Positions 1 to 7,239 of a stretch of 15,229 nt of DNA are shown piece after piece (within the stretch, counting starts at the first letter, position 1; each line of letters begins with the position of its first letter). The DNA is taken from positions 1 through 15,229 of the forward strand of contig JASFWK010000043.1 in NCBI GenBank assembly GCA_050049355.1. Reading direction: 5' to 3'. The translations under genes and the position numbers were made by a program. Source of the DNA: JASFWK01 sp050049355. Lineage in GTDB: Bacteria; Chloroflexota; Anaerolineae; B4-G1; DUEL01. The notes below the pieces were generated by a model, which did no database searches, had not been told where the DNA came from, and was given only the letters and a program-made list of their open reading frames with translations.

Positions 1-3
1 CCG

Positions 4-31
4 CCTCTGCCCTAGAGGACAGTAACAGAGG
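4..31 (+). other. Inverted repeat at left edge, two alternative hairpins
   Basis: CCTCT at 4-8 can pair with AGAGG at 14-18 or, extended by one base, CCTCTG at 4-9 can pair with CAGAGG at 26-31. The two pairings exclude each other. A short T-run (GTTTTC) follows at about 39-44. This could be the tail terminator of a gene lying left of the window or a switching leader, but stems are short and support is weak. Bases 1-157 otherwise show nothing convincing. The frame of the downstream Nudix gene stays open to the left edge but reads unlike a conserved protein there. Confidence 0.2.
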
Positions 32-157
32 GGGCCACGTTTTCATCATAGGAGTGGGAAGTGGACCTCAGAACGCTGCGGAGCCACTGACAGCAATCAA
101 GGGGACTGAGACGAATTCGGCCAACGCTGAAAAGCCTTTGCCCTGGCGCCATAAAGC

Positions 158-186
158 TTGCCTCTTTCACCCTTCTGCGTTACAAT
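158..186 (+). promoter_or_regulatory. Sigma-70-like promoter for the tandem Nudix gene
   Basis: TTGCCT at 158-163 (4 of 6 matches to TTGACA) and TACAAT at 181-186 (5 of 6 matches to TATAAT) are separated by exactly 17 bp. The expected transcription start is about 192-195, which falls on or next to the GTG codon at 195. The mRNA would therefore be leaderless or nearly so. This is a direct sequence match; its activity is inferred. Confidence 0.55.
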
Positions 187-194
187 CGTGTGCT

Positions 195-1157
195 GTGTCT
201 AAGCTCGATTATGTCGGCTGGCTCCGCGCTCGTGTAGGCCATGCAAAGGTGATCCTAGTCTACGCCTCTGCCGTCATCACCGACAGGCAGGGGCGTGTCC
301 TGCTCGAACGGCGCTCCGACTTCCCCTGGTGGGGACTGCCGGGAGGCATTCTGGAGCGCGGTGAGCGCCTGGAAGACTGCCTGGTGCGAGAGGTGAAAGA
401 GGAGACAGGACTCGAGGTGAGGCCTGAGCACCTGGTGGGTGTCTACTCCTCCCCCGATTTCGACGTCGCATACCCCAACGGCGACCAGGTCCAACAGCTC
501 ACAGTTTGCTTCGCCAGCCGAGTCAAGGGTGGCGTGCCCAAGCCCGACGGCCAAGAGATCCTGAACCTGACCCACTTCCCACTTGACGACCTACCGCAGG
601 TCCCTCCCTGGTACAGAGCGATGATCGAGGACTTCGCCACCGGCAGCAAGTCGGCCTCCTTCCGCCGAGGCCGGCCAGGCGAGCACATCACGAGTGAATA
701 CTTGCCCTGGCTGCGGCAGTTCGTGGGAAGCGAGCCCATCATCATTGTGGGGGTCAGCGCCTGCATACGGGACGAGCTAGGCCAACTGTTACTGGTTCGA
801 CGTGCCGACGATGGCACCTGGGCATTCCCCGCCGGGGCTATGGAACTTGGGGAGCGAGTGGACCAGGCGATCGTGCGGGAAGTGGAAGAGGAGACAGGAC
901 TTCAGGTGACGCCTGAGCGGATGGTGGGGATCTATTCCGGGCCCGAGTTCTTCCACATCTATCCCAACAAGGATCAGGCCTACATTGTGACCGCGTTCTT
1001 CGATTGCCGGGTCATCGGCGGGAGTCTGCAGCCAGACGGCCGGGAGACGCTGGATGCACGGTTCTTCTCGACGGATCGTCTGCCGTCGCTCCATCCCCGC
1101 CATCGGATCCGCGTCGGTGACGCGTTGGCAGGCCAAACTGCGGCAGTCTGGAGGTGA
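195..1157 (+). CDS. Tandem-domain Nudix hydrolase
   Basis: A 320-residue protein with two complete Nudix domains in one chain. Both carry the full box G-x5-E-x7-REUxEExGU: residues 51-73 (ends REVKEETGL) and 214-236 (ends REVEEETGL). Both should therefore bind divalent metal and hydrolyse nucleoside diphosphates linked to another group (X); the substrate cannot be told from sequence. A short N-terminal segment (YVGWLRARVGH) precedes domain 1, and a similar WLRQFVGS segment precedes domain 2, so the whole unit seems duplicated. I chose GTG 195 because a promoter ends just upstream and conservation-like sequence begins there. An upstream GTG at 54 is in frame, and that frame is open to the left edge, so a longer product cannot be excluded. 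No Shine-Dalgarno precedes 195, as expected for a leaderless transcript. The stop is 5 bp before the next gene's ATG. Confidence 0.85.
   Translation: MSKLDYVGWLRARVGHAKVILVYASAVITDRQGRVLLERRSDFPWWGLPGGILERGERLEDCLVREVKEETGLEVRPEHLVGVYSSPDFDVAYPNGDQVQQLTVCFASRVKGGVPKPDGQEILNLTHFPLDDLPQVPPWYRAMIEDFATGSKSASFRRGRPGEHITSEYLPWLRQFVGSEPIIIVGVSACIRDELGQLLLVRRADDGTWAFPAGAMELGERVDQAIVREVEEETGLQVTPERMVGIYSGPEFFHIYPNKDQAYIVTAFFDCRVIGGSLQPDGRETLDARFFSTDRLPSLHPRHRIRVGDALAGQTAAVWR
1150..1154 (+). promoter_or_regulatory. Ribosome binding site that sets the DUF401 start
   Basis: GGAGG at 1150-1154 lies inside the last codons of the Nudix gene and 8 nt before ATG 1163. It favours ATG 1163 over the in-frame GTG at 1154, which overlaps the Shine-Dalgarno itself. 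The two genes are therefore likely translated in a coupled way. Confidence 0.6.
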
Positions 1158-1162
1158 GCCAG

Positions 1163-2368
1163 ATGGTTGACCTGGTGAAACTCCTGGCCGTGCTGGTTCT
1201 CGTCCTCTTCCTGCTGGCACGAGAATGGAATCTGGGGATAGTGCTGTTATTGGCAGCGGCACTGGTGGGCATCATCTTTGTCCGCTCGATTCCCGATCTT
1301 GCCCACGACTTTGTCAGAGCCTCCACCGCTCCACTGACCCTGCGCCTCATGGCGGTGGTAGCGCTGATCATGGGAATGGGAGAGCTGCTTCGGGAGACGG
1401 CGGGGCTGGAGCGGATGGTAGAGGCGCTGGAGGGGCTCGTGACGGAAGCACGAGCAGTGCTGGCAGTGTGGCCGGCCTTCATCGGCCTCCTGCCGATGGT
1501 CGGTGGGGCCATGTTCTCCGCCCCCTTGGTTCAGCAGGTGGGGAAACGGCTGGGGGTCAGCGCCGAGCGACGCACCTTCGTCAACTTCTGGTTTCGCCAC
1601 GTCTGGGAGTACGTCTTCCCCATCTACCCCTCCTTCCTGCTGGGAGCGGCGCTGATGGGACTCGCCGAAACCAGGGTAATCGCCTCCCTCTGGCCCCTCT
1701 TCATCGCGACGTTGGCCGCTGGCGTTCTGGTTGGCCTGCTGGGGGTGCGAGGGGAGGACGACGAAAGAGAATGGGGGAGCTGGCGGAGCCTGCGCCTCTT
1801 GGTGCGCAGTGGGTGGCCCGTGGCGCTGGTGCTGACATTGGCCCTGATCGTGCGGGTGGACCTGGTCATCAGCCTGGTGTGCACCGTGGCACTTCTAGCA
1901 CTGGTGGGACGGGTGGGACCGCGAAAGCTGGCAGAGATCGCTTGGCGGCGCATCCCCTGGCACACGGTCGTGGTCATCCTCGGCGCGATGGTCTTTCGAG
2001 AGGTATTGGAGACCACCGGCGCGGTGACCGCTGTGTCCACAGCGCTGGCCTGGCTGCACGTCCCGGCCTGGATCATCATCTTCGCCGTGCCCTTCACGGC
2101 GGGCCTACTCACCGGCCTGGGCACCGGCGCCTTCGGCATTGGCTTCCCGATCATACTGCCACTCCTAAGCCACAACCCTCCTGGGGCAGGCGAACTGGCG
2201 TGGGCCTGGGCCGGCGGATTCTTGGGAACCATGCTTTCGCCGATGCACCTCTGCCTGGCCCTGACAAGGGACTACTTCCAGGCGGAGTGGGGCGGAGTCT
2301 ATCGAATGCTCGTCCCGGCATCGCTTCTGACGATGGTAGTAGCAGGAGGGATGCTTCTGCTCTTATGA
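1163..2368 (+). CDS. DUF401-family integral membrane protein
   Basis: A 401-residue, very hydrophobic protein with roughly ten membrane segments, starting with two close helices at about residues 4-41. It shows features I associate with the DUF401 family (bacterial and archaeal membrane proteins of about 400 residues): a GGAMFSAPLV stretch near residue 115, NFWFRHVWEYVFPIYPS near 142-158, and a glycine-rich GLLTGLGTGAFGIGFP segment in the C-terminal half. The only long polar loop (GVRGEDDEREWGSW, near residue 195) divides it into two halves, as in many anion or organic-acid permeases of the ion-transporter superfamily. Its substrate is unknown. ATG 1163 is supported by GGAGG 8 nt upstream. 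It lies 5 bp after the Nudix gene, so the two are likely co-transcribed. The product is confidently a membrane protein; a transport role is inferred. Confidence 0.8.
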   Translation: MVDLVKLLAVLVLVLFLLAREWNLGIVLLLAAALVGIIFVRSIPDLAHDFVRASTAPLTLRLMAVVALIMGMGELLRETAGLERMVEALEGLVTEARAVLAVWPAFIGLLPMVGGAMFSAPLVQQVGKRLGVSAERRTFVNFWFRHVWEYVFPIYPSFLLGAALMGLAETRVIASLWPLFIATLAAGVLVGLLGVRGEDDEREWGSWRSLRLLVRSGWPVALVLTLALIVRVDLVISLVCTVALLALVGRVGPRKLAEIAWRRIPWHTVVVILGAMVFREVLETTGAVTAVSTALAWLHVPAWIIIFAVPFTAGLLTGLGTGAFGIGFPIILPLLSHNPPGAGELAWAWAGGFLGTMLSPMHLCLALTRDYFQAEWGGVYRMLVPASLLTMVVAGGMLLLL

Positions 2369-2417
2369 AATGCAGGAAGTTCCACCCGACATCCGTGCTG
2401 AGTGGATGACGCATGTG

Positions 2418-2437
2418 GCCGCCCGCTGCGGGGCGGC
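2418..2437 (+). other. GC-rich hairpin in the leader of glnA
   Basis: GCCGCCC (2418-2424) and GGGCGGC (2431-2437) form a perfect 7-bp stem with the loop GCTGCG. It sits in the 102-bp gap between the DUF401 gene and glnA, about 33 nt before the glnA ATG. No T-run follows, so it is not a classical terminator. It could be a leader structure affecting glnA expression or a processing site. Nothing else recognisable was found in this gap. Confidence 0.35.
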
Positions 2438-2470
2438 GGTGCGACTCATCGTAGGGACAAAGGAGCCCGC

Positions 2471-3883
2471 ATGTTCGAGACGTTCGAAGAAGCACGCCGC
2501 TTCGTAGCGGAGCGCGAAGTGCAGATGATCGACCTGAAGTTCAGCGACCTATGGGGCCAGTGGCGGCATATCACCCTCCCTGCCATGCAGTTCACGCACG
2601 ACCTCATGGAGGAGGGAGTTGGCTTCGACGGCTCGTCCGTGGGGTTCAAATCGGTCGAGGCCGGCGATATGGTGGTGATCCCTGACCTGATGACGGGTTT
2701 CTGGGATCCCTTCTGGGAGACGCCCACGCTCAGCTTCATCTGCACAGTCTTGGAGGCAGATACGAGGGAGATATTCCCCAACGATCCGCGCAATCTCGCC
2801 CAGCGGGCCGAGGCCTACCTCCGCCAGACGGGGATCGCCGGCCGAAGCTCATGGGGACCGGAGTTCGAGTTCTACGTCTTCGACCGGCTGGATTACGATG
2901 TCCGCATGGAACGCAGCGGCTACGCCATCGAATCCAGCCAGACAGACTGGGAAAGCCATGGCAGCGCCCACGCCCTGCCCCCGGACGAGGGCTATCACGC
3001 CATCCCGCCTAGGGATACCCTCTACAACTTGCGCACGGAGATGGCCCTCCAGCTCAGCAAGATGGGAGTGCCAGTGAAGTATCACCACCACGAGGTAGGC
3101 GGGCCCGGTCAGTGCGAGATCGAGACGCGGCTCATGGGCCTGCTGGAGGCGGGTGACGCGGCCATGATCATCAAGTACGCCACCAAGATGGTCGCCCATG
3201 GCCGAGAGAAGACTGTCACGTTTATGCCTAAGCCGATCTACGGGGCTGCTGGAAACGGCATGCACTTCCACCAGCAGCTGTTCAAGGAAGGGCAGAATCT
3301 CTTCTACGATCCCGAGGGGTACGGACGGCTGAGCCAGACCGCCCTCTTCTATATCGGCGGCCTGCTGACCCATGGTCCCGCTCTCCTGGCACTCACCAAC
3401 CCAAGCACCAACTCCTTCCGCCGCCTGGTCCCAGGGTTTGAGGCGCCGGTCAACGCCTTCTTCTCCGCTGGCAACCGCAGTGCTGCCGTGCGCATCCCTC
3501 GCTATGCTACCCAACCAGAGCGAGCGCGCATTGAGTTCCGTACGCCCGATGCCACGTGCAACGTTTACCTGGCAGTGGCGGCGCAACTCCTGGCCGGTCT
3601 GGACGGTATCGAGCGTCAGATAGACCCCACCGAAGCTGGCCTCGGTCCGATCGAAGACAACATCTTCGCTTGGACCGACGAGGAGCGGGCCGCCATCAAG
3701 CCGCTGCCCACCTCGCTCGATGAGGCGCTGGATGCGCTTGCGGCGGACCACGAATTCCTGCTCACTGGCGGGGTCTTCAACGAGGACCTCATCGAACGTT
3801 GGATCGCCCGCAAGGCAGAGGAGGGAGCCGCCGTCCGCGCCCGGCCCCATCCTTACGAGATGAAGCTCTACTATGATTCGTAA
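2471..3883 (+). CDS. glnA: Glutamine synthetase, type I
   Basis: A 470-residue GSI enzyme that makes glutamine from glutamate, ammonia and ATP; GSI works as a cytoplasmic dodecamer. Signatures in order: VGFDGSSV in the N-terminal beta-grasp domain, the metal-binding GPEFEFYVFD, YHHHEVGGPGQCEIE, KPIYGAAGNGMHFHQ (ATP/metal site), NPSTNSFRRLVPGFEAPVN, and REFRTPD-like IEFRTPDATCN. Length and the extra segment near residues 145-165 resemble the long (beta) subtype. However, the position of the adenylylated tyrosine (NLY in E. coli) is NIF here, with Phe399, so control by adenylylation should be impossible. ATG 2471 is chosen because AGGAG ends 5 nt upstream and the conserved N-terminus begins there. 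The longer frame from 2402 reads as non-conserved sequence. It lies 36 bp upstream of the phosphosugar mutase gene, probably in one operon. Confidence 0.96.
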   Translation: MFETFEEARRFVAEREVQMIDLKFSDLWGQWRHITLPAMQFTHDLMEEGVGFDGSSVGFKSVEAGDMVVIPDLMTGFWDPFWETPTLSFICTVLEADTREIFPNDPRNLAQRAEAYLRQTGIAGRSSWGPEFEFYVFDRLDYDVRMERSGYAIESSQTDWESHGSAHALPPDEGYHAIPPRDTLYNLRTEMALQLSKMGVPVKYHHHEVGGPGQCEIETRLMGLLEAGDAAMIIKYATKMVAHGREKTVTFMPKPIYGAAGNGMHFHQQLFKEGQNLFYDPEGYGRLSQTALFYIGGLLTHGPALLALTNPSTNSFRRLVPGFEAPVNAFFSAGNRSAAVRIPRYATQPERARIEFRTPDATCNVYLAVAAQLLAGLDGIERQIDPTEAGLGPIEDNIFAWTDEERAAIKPLPTSLDEALDALAADHEFLLTGGVFNEDLIERWIARKAEEGAAVRARPHPYEMKLYYDS

Positions 3884-3919
3884 ACTGGGACACTCGCTCA
3901 CTTTCCAGGGAGGTGCTCC

Positions 3920-5347
3920 GTGACCATCCAATTCGGCACCGACGGCTGGCGGGCCGTCATTTCCGATACCTTCACCTTCGCCAACCTGCGGCTGGTAGCC
4001 CAGGCTATCGCCGACTTCGTCCTCGAGGAGGGTGAGGGAGAGCGCCCGAAGATAGTGGTCGGCTTCGACACCCGCTTCCTCTCCGATCGCTACGCCGCCG
4101 AGGTTGCACGGGTGATGGCCGGCAACGGCATCGTCGCTGACCTGACTCGCGCCGATGCCCCTGCCCCCGCTGTCTCCTACGCCGTAGTCCACAAGAACGC
4201 CGCAGCTGGGGTGATGATCACAGCCAGTCACAACCCACCCCGCTACAATGGAGTGAAGCTCAAAGCCGCCTTCGGAGGCTCCGCCCTGCCGGAGCAGGCA
4301 CAGCGAGTGGAGATACACCTGGCCCGCAACCAGGAGGAAGCCCGTGGCCCAAACATTATGGAGTACGAGCAAGCCCTGGAGGCAGAGCTAATCCATCGAT
4401 TCGATCCGGCCTGGTCCTACTATGAGCATCTGACCCATCTGATAGATCTGGATGTCATATCGGCGGGAGAACTCCGTGTGATAACGGACGCGATGTACGG
4501 CTCCGCACGTAAGTGCATCGCCGACATGCTGGCCCGCACTCGCTGCCGCGTGCGGGAGATACGAGGAGAGATGAACCCTGGCTTCGGAGGTATTCACCCA
4601 GAACCCATCGCTCGCTACCTTAACGCCCTTTCCGCTGCCATTCAGGCCGACCAAGCCGACGCGGGCCTGGCCACCGATGGAGATGGAGACCGCATTGGGG
4701 CGATGGACGCGCAGGGCAACTTCGTAGATCCGCACCACATCTTCGCCCTGGTGCTGCGGTATCTCGTGGAGGAGCGTGGCTGGCAAGGGACAGTGGTCCG
4801 GACCGTCTCCACGACCCGTATGGTTGATCGATTGGCGAGTCGCTATGGCCTTCAACTGGTGGAGACACCTGTGGGCTTCAACCACATCGCTGATCAGATG
4901 TTGAGCGACGACGTCCTCATAGGCGGTGAAGAGTCCGGGGGGTTCTCCATCAAGGGGCACATCCCTGAGGGAGACGGGGTGCTGATGGGGTTGCTGCTGC
5001 TGGAGGTGATTGCCGCTGCCGGGGCCCCTCTCCATGAACTGGTAGCCCAGCTTCAAGCAGATGTAGGTCCGGCACACTATGCCCGCCTTGACCTCCAGTT
5101 GAGCCATCCTGTCTCCAAGTCGGAGATGGTGGACCGGTTGACCCAGGGCGCTCCCTCTACCCTGGCGGGCCAGAGAGTGACCGAGGTCCAGACGACCGAT
5201 GGGGTCAAGTACCTGCTGGCCGATGACTCCTGGCTCCTCATACGTCCCTCTGGCACCGAGCCGGTCCTACGGGTGTACGCCGAAGCGCGAGAGGCGGGGA
5301 TGGTAGAGGAACTGCTCTCCTACGGGGAACAGGCAGCAGCCTTGTAG
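3920..5347 (+). CDS. Phosphoglucomutase/phosphomannomutase family protein
   Basis: A 475-residue alpha-D-phosphohexomutase that moves phosphate between C1 and C6 of a hexose through a phosphoserine. All four functional loops are present: the active-site TASHNP with Ser103, the Mg-binding DGDGDR at 253-258, the sugar-discriminating GEESGG at 336-341, and the phosphate-binding RPSGTEP at 442-448. The N-terminal FGTDGWR is also typical. Motifs do not settle glucose versus mannose; the GEESGG loop is common in phosphoglucomutase/phosphomannomutase enzymes. Its role would be in glycogen, cell-wall or exopolysaccharide sugar supply. It starts with GTG, preceded by GGAGG with 6 nt spacing. The gap to glnA is 36 bp, so co-transcription is likely. 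Confidence 0.94.
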   Translation: MTIQFGTDGWRAVISDTFTFANLRLVAQAIADFVLEEGEGERPKIVVGFDTRFLSDRYAAEVARVMAGNGIVADLTRADAPAPAVSYAVVHKNAAAGVMITASHNPPRYNGVKLKAAFGGSALPEQAQRVEIHLARNQEEARGPNIMEYEQALEAELIHRFDPAWSYYEHLTHLIDLDVISAGELRVITDAMYGSARKCIADMLARTRCRVREIRGEMNPGFGGIHPEPIARYLNALSAAIQADQADAGLATDGDGDRIGAMDAQGNFVDPHHIFALVLRYLVEERGWQGTVVRTVSTTRMVDRLASRYGLQLVETPVGFNHIADQMLSDDVLIGGEESGGFSIKGHIPEGDGVLMGLLLLEVIAAAGAPLHELVAQLQADVGPAHYARLDLQLSHPVSKSEMVDRLTQGAPSTLAGQRVTEVQTTDGVKYLLADDSWLLIRPSGTEPVLRVYAEAREAGMVEELLSYGEQAAAL

Positions 5348-5444
5348 CGCTATTGCTGCAGCATGACTTAGACAGAAAGAGGGCATCAAGAGACCACGGA
5401 GACATCGCTGAAGGCCAGGTCTTTCGAGGAGAATTCGTATTCGT

Positions 5445-5465
5445 GGGCGAGGGAAGCACTCGCCC
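5445..5465 (+). terminator. GC-rich hairpin between the mutase and kinase genes
   Basis: GGGCGAG (5445-5451) and CTCGCCC (5459-5465) form a perfect 7-bp stem with the loop GGAAGCA, about 100 nt after the mutase stop and 52 nt before the kinase ATG. It is the strongest hairpin in this 170-bp gap. No T-run follows, only CCTCGTCCCATTT, so termination is uncertain. It could instead be a leader structure of the kinase gene. I found no clear promoter in the gap. Confidence 0.35.
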
Positions 5466-5517
5466 CCTCGTCCCATTTCACACTGGAAACCGACTACTAG
5501 GAGATAGCTAAACGACC

Positions 5518-7233
5518 ATGGAAAGCCAGACGCAGAAAGTGTCGCAGTCCGAGCCTCGCAAGTCAGCCCGGGTCTCCTTCCCCAATGGGGAGGTCTTCAC
5601 AGCACCGATGGGTACCCCCCTGGAGGCGTACGTCCAAGCAGCTTGCGGGAACCACCCGGTACCCGTGATCGCCGCGTTGGTGGACGGGGCGCTACGGGAG
5701 CTGGCCTGTGCGGTCGAGAGAGATGTCCAGGTAACCCCCGTCTTCTTGTCGGACTCCGACGGCATCCGTATCTACCGGCGCTCCCTGGCCTTCCTCATGG
5801 TCACTGCCATCGCCGAACTATTCCCCGAAGCGCACGTTGTAGTCGATCACTCGCTTCCCTTCGGTGGCTACTTCTGTCGCGTGCAGGGACGGGATCCCTT
5901 CTCCGCCGAGGAACTGGAGGCCATAGAAGCGCGGATGCGCGCCATCGTGGACGAAGACGCTCCCATTGCCAGGGAGCGAGTGCCGGTGGAGGAAGCCGCC
6001 GCGATCTTCCGCCAGCGGGGAGAGAACGACAAGATCCACCTCCTCCGCTATCGACGCAAGGACTATCTGATCCTCTACCGTCTGCGCGGCTTACGCGATT
6101 ACTTCTACGGGTACATGGTCCCCTCCACCGGCTACCTCCGCTACTTTGCCCTTCACTCCTATCCCCCCGGCTTCGTCCTCCAGTATCCCCGTCGCCATCG
6201 TCCAACAGAGCTCCTTCCATACGCGGAGCATCCTCGACTGCGCGCCATCTTTCGAGAGTATGGCGAATGGCTGCACATTCTGGGCGTTGAGAACGTGGGA
6301 GCTCTCAACGAGGCCATTGAACAAGGCCGAATCCAGGAGCTGATTCTTGTATCGGAGGCGCTGCACGAGGAGCGCATCGCCCACATAGCTGGGGAGATCG
6401 CCGACCAACGGGATCAGGTGCGTTTGATCCTCATCGCCGGTCCCTCTGCCTCCGGCAAGACCACTTTCTCCAAACGGCTGTCCGTCCAGCTGTTGGCCCA
6501 CGGTATTCATCCCTTCCCACTTGGGTTGGACAGCTACTTCGTCAATCGAGAGGATACGCCAATAGACGAGGAGGGCGAGTACGATTTTGAATGCCTGGAG
6601 GCGGTCGACCTCGAATTCTTCAATCAGCAACTTCTGGAGATGATGGAGGGAAAAGAGGTCACACTCCCCCGGTTCGACTTCCACGAGGGCCTTCGGAGGA
6701 AGGGACCGACGGTCCAGCTAACACCCGACCACGTCATCCTGGTGGAAGGCATTCACGGGATGAACCCCAACCTGGTACCAGCCATCCCTCGTGAGCGGAC
6801 GTACCGCATCTACGTCTCGGCTCTGACCCAATTGAACATCGACCGACACAACCGGGTGCCCACGACTGACACGCGGCTCATCCGGCGCATCGTGCGAGAC
6901 GCTACCTATCGCGGGTATACAGCCGAGGAGACACTTGAGCGTTGGGAGAGCGTCCGCCGAGGAGAGAAGCGGTATATCTTTCCCTACCAAGAGCACGCTG
7001 ATGTGATGTTTAACTCGGCGCTGATCTACGAGCTGGCGGTGCTCAAACCGCTGGTAGAGCCACTCCTTCTGCAAATCGAGCCCCCCAGTCCACGCCGAGT
7101 GGAGTCCAAGCGCCTCCTGGCCTTCCTGGAGTGGTTTGCCACCTGCGCGCCCGATCTGGTGCCCGATAACTCCATCCTGCGGGAGTTCATAGGCAACTCC
7201 ATTCTCCAGGACTACATCCCCACGGGTAAGTAG
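5518..7233 (+). CDS. TGS / ThrRS-like / uridine kinase-like fusion (nucleoside kinase family)
   Basis: A 571-residue protein with three modules. Residues about 17-78 resemble a TGS domain. Residues about 80-240 resemble the second additional domain of threonyl-tRNA synthetase, including VVDHSLPFGGYFCRV. Residues about 300-510 form a P-loop kinase of the uridine kinase/phosphoribulokinase class. Walker A is GPSASGKTT at 308-316 with Lys314; next come DSYFVNRE (compare the DSFY of Udk), PRFDFHEG and ILVEGIHGMNP. This architecture occurs in several bacterial phyla and is usually annotated as nucleoside kinase; the phosphate acceptor is not established from sequence. The TGS part suggests ligand sensing or RNA contact. 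AGGAG lies 14 nt before the ATG, a rather long spacing, so initiation may be modest. It ends 6 bp from a convergent gene. Confidence 0.88.
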   Translation: MESQTQKVSQSEPRKSARVSFPNGEVFTAPMGTPLEAYVQAACGNHPVPVIAALVDGALRELACAVERDVQVTPVFLSDSDGIRIYRRSLAFLMVTAIAELFPEAHVVVDHSLPFGGYFCRVQGRDPFSAEELEAIEARMRAIVDEDAPIARERVPVEEAAAIFRQRGENDKIHLLRYRRKDYLILYRLRGLRDYFYGYMVPSTGYLRYFALHSYPPGFVLQYPRRHRPTELLPYAEHPRLRAIFREYGEWLHILGVENVGALNEAIEQGRIQELILVSEALHEERIAHIAGEIADQRDQVRLILIAGPSASGKTTFSKRLSVQLLAHGIHPFPLGLDSYFVNREDTPIDEEGEYDFECLEAVDLEFFNQQLLEMMEGKEVTLPRFDFHEGLRRKGPTVQLTPDHVILVEGIHGMNPNLVPAIPRERTYRIYVSALTQLNIDRHNRVPTTDTRLIRRIVRDATYRGYTAEETLERWESVRRGEKRYIFPYQEHADVMFNSALIYELAVLKPLVEPLLLQIEPPSPRRVESKRLLAFLEWFATCAPDLVPDNSILREFIGNSILQDYIPTGK

Positions 7234-7239
7234 CGGCGC

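Noticed and set aside
54..194. N-terminal 47 codons of the Nudix frame from GTG 54
   Set aside because: They read as unconserved sequence, have no ribosome binding site, and a promoter lies inside them; kept only as a possible alternative start.
2849..4372. 507-codon open frame on the minus strand across glnA and the mutase gene
   Set aside because: It is an antisense shadow of two well-identified genes, a common effect in GC-rich DNA, with no family likeness and no start signal.
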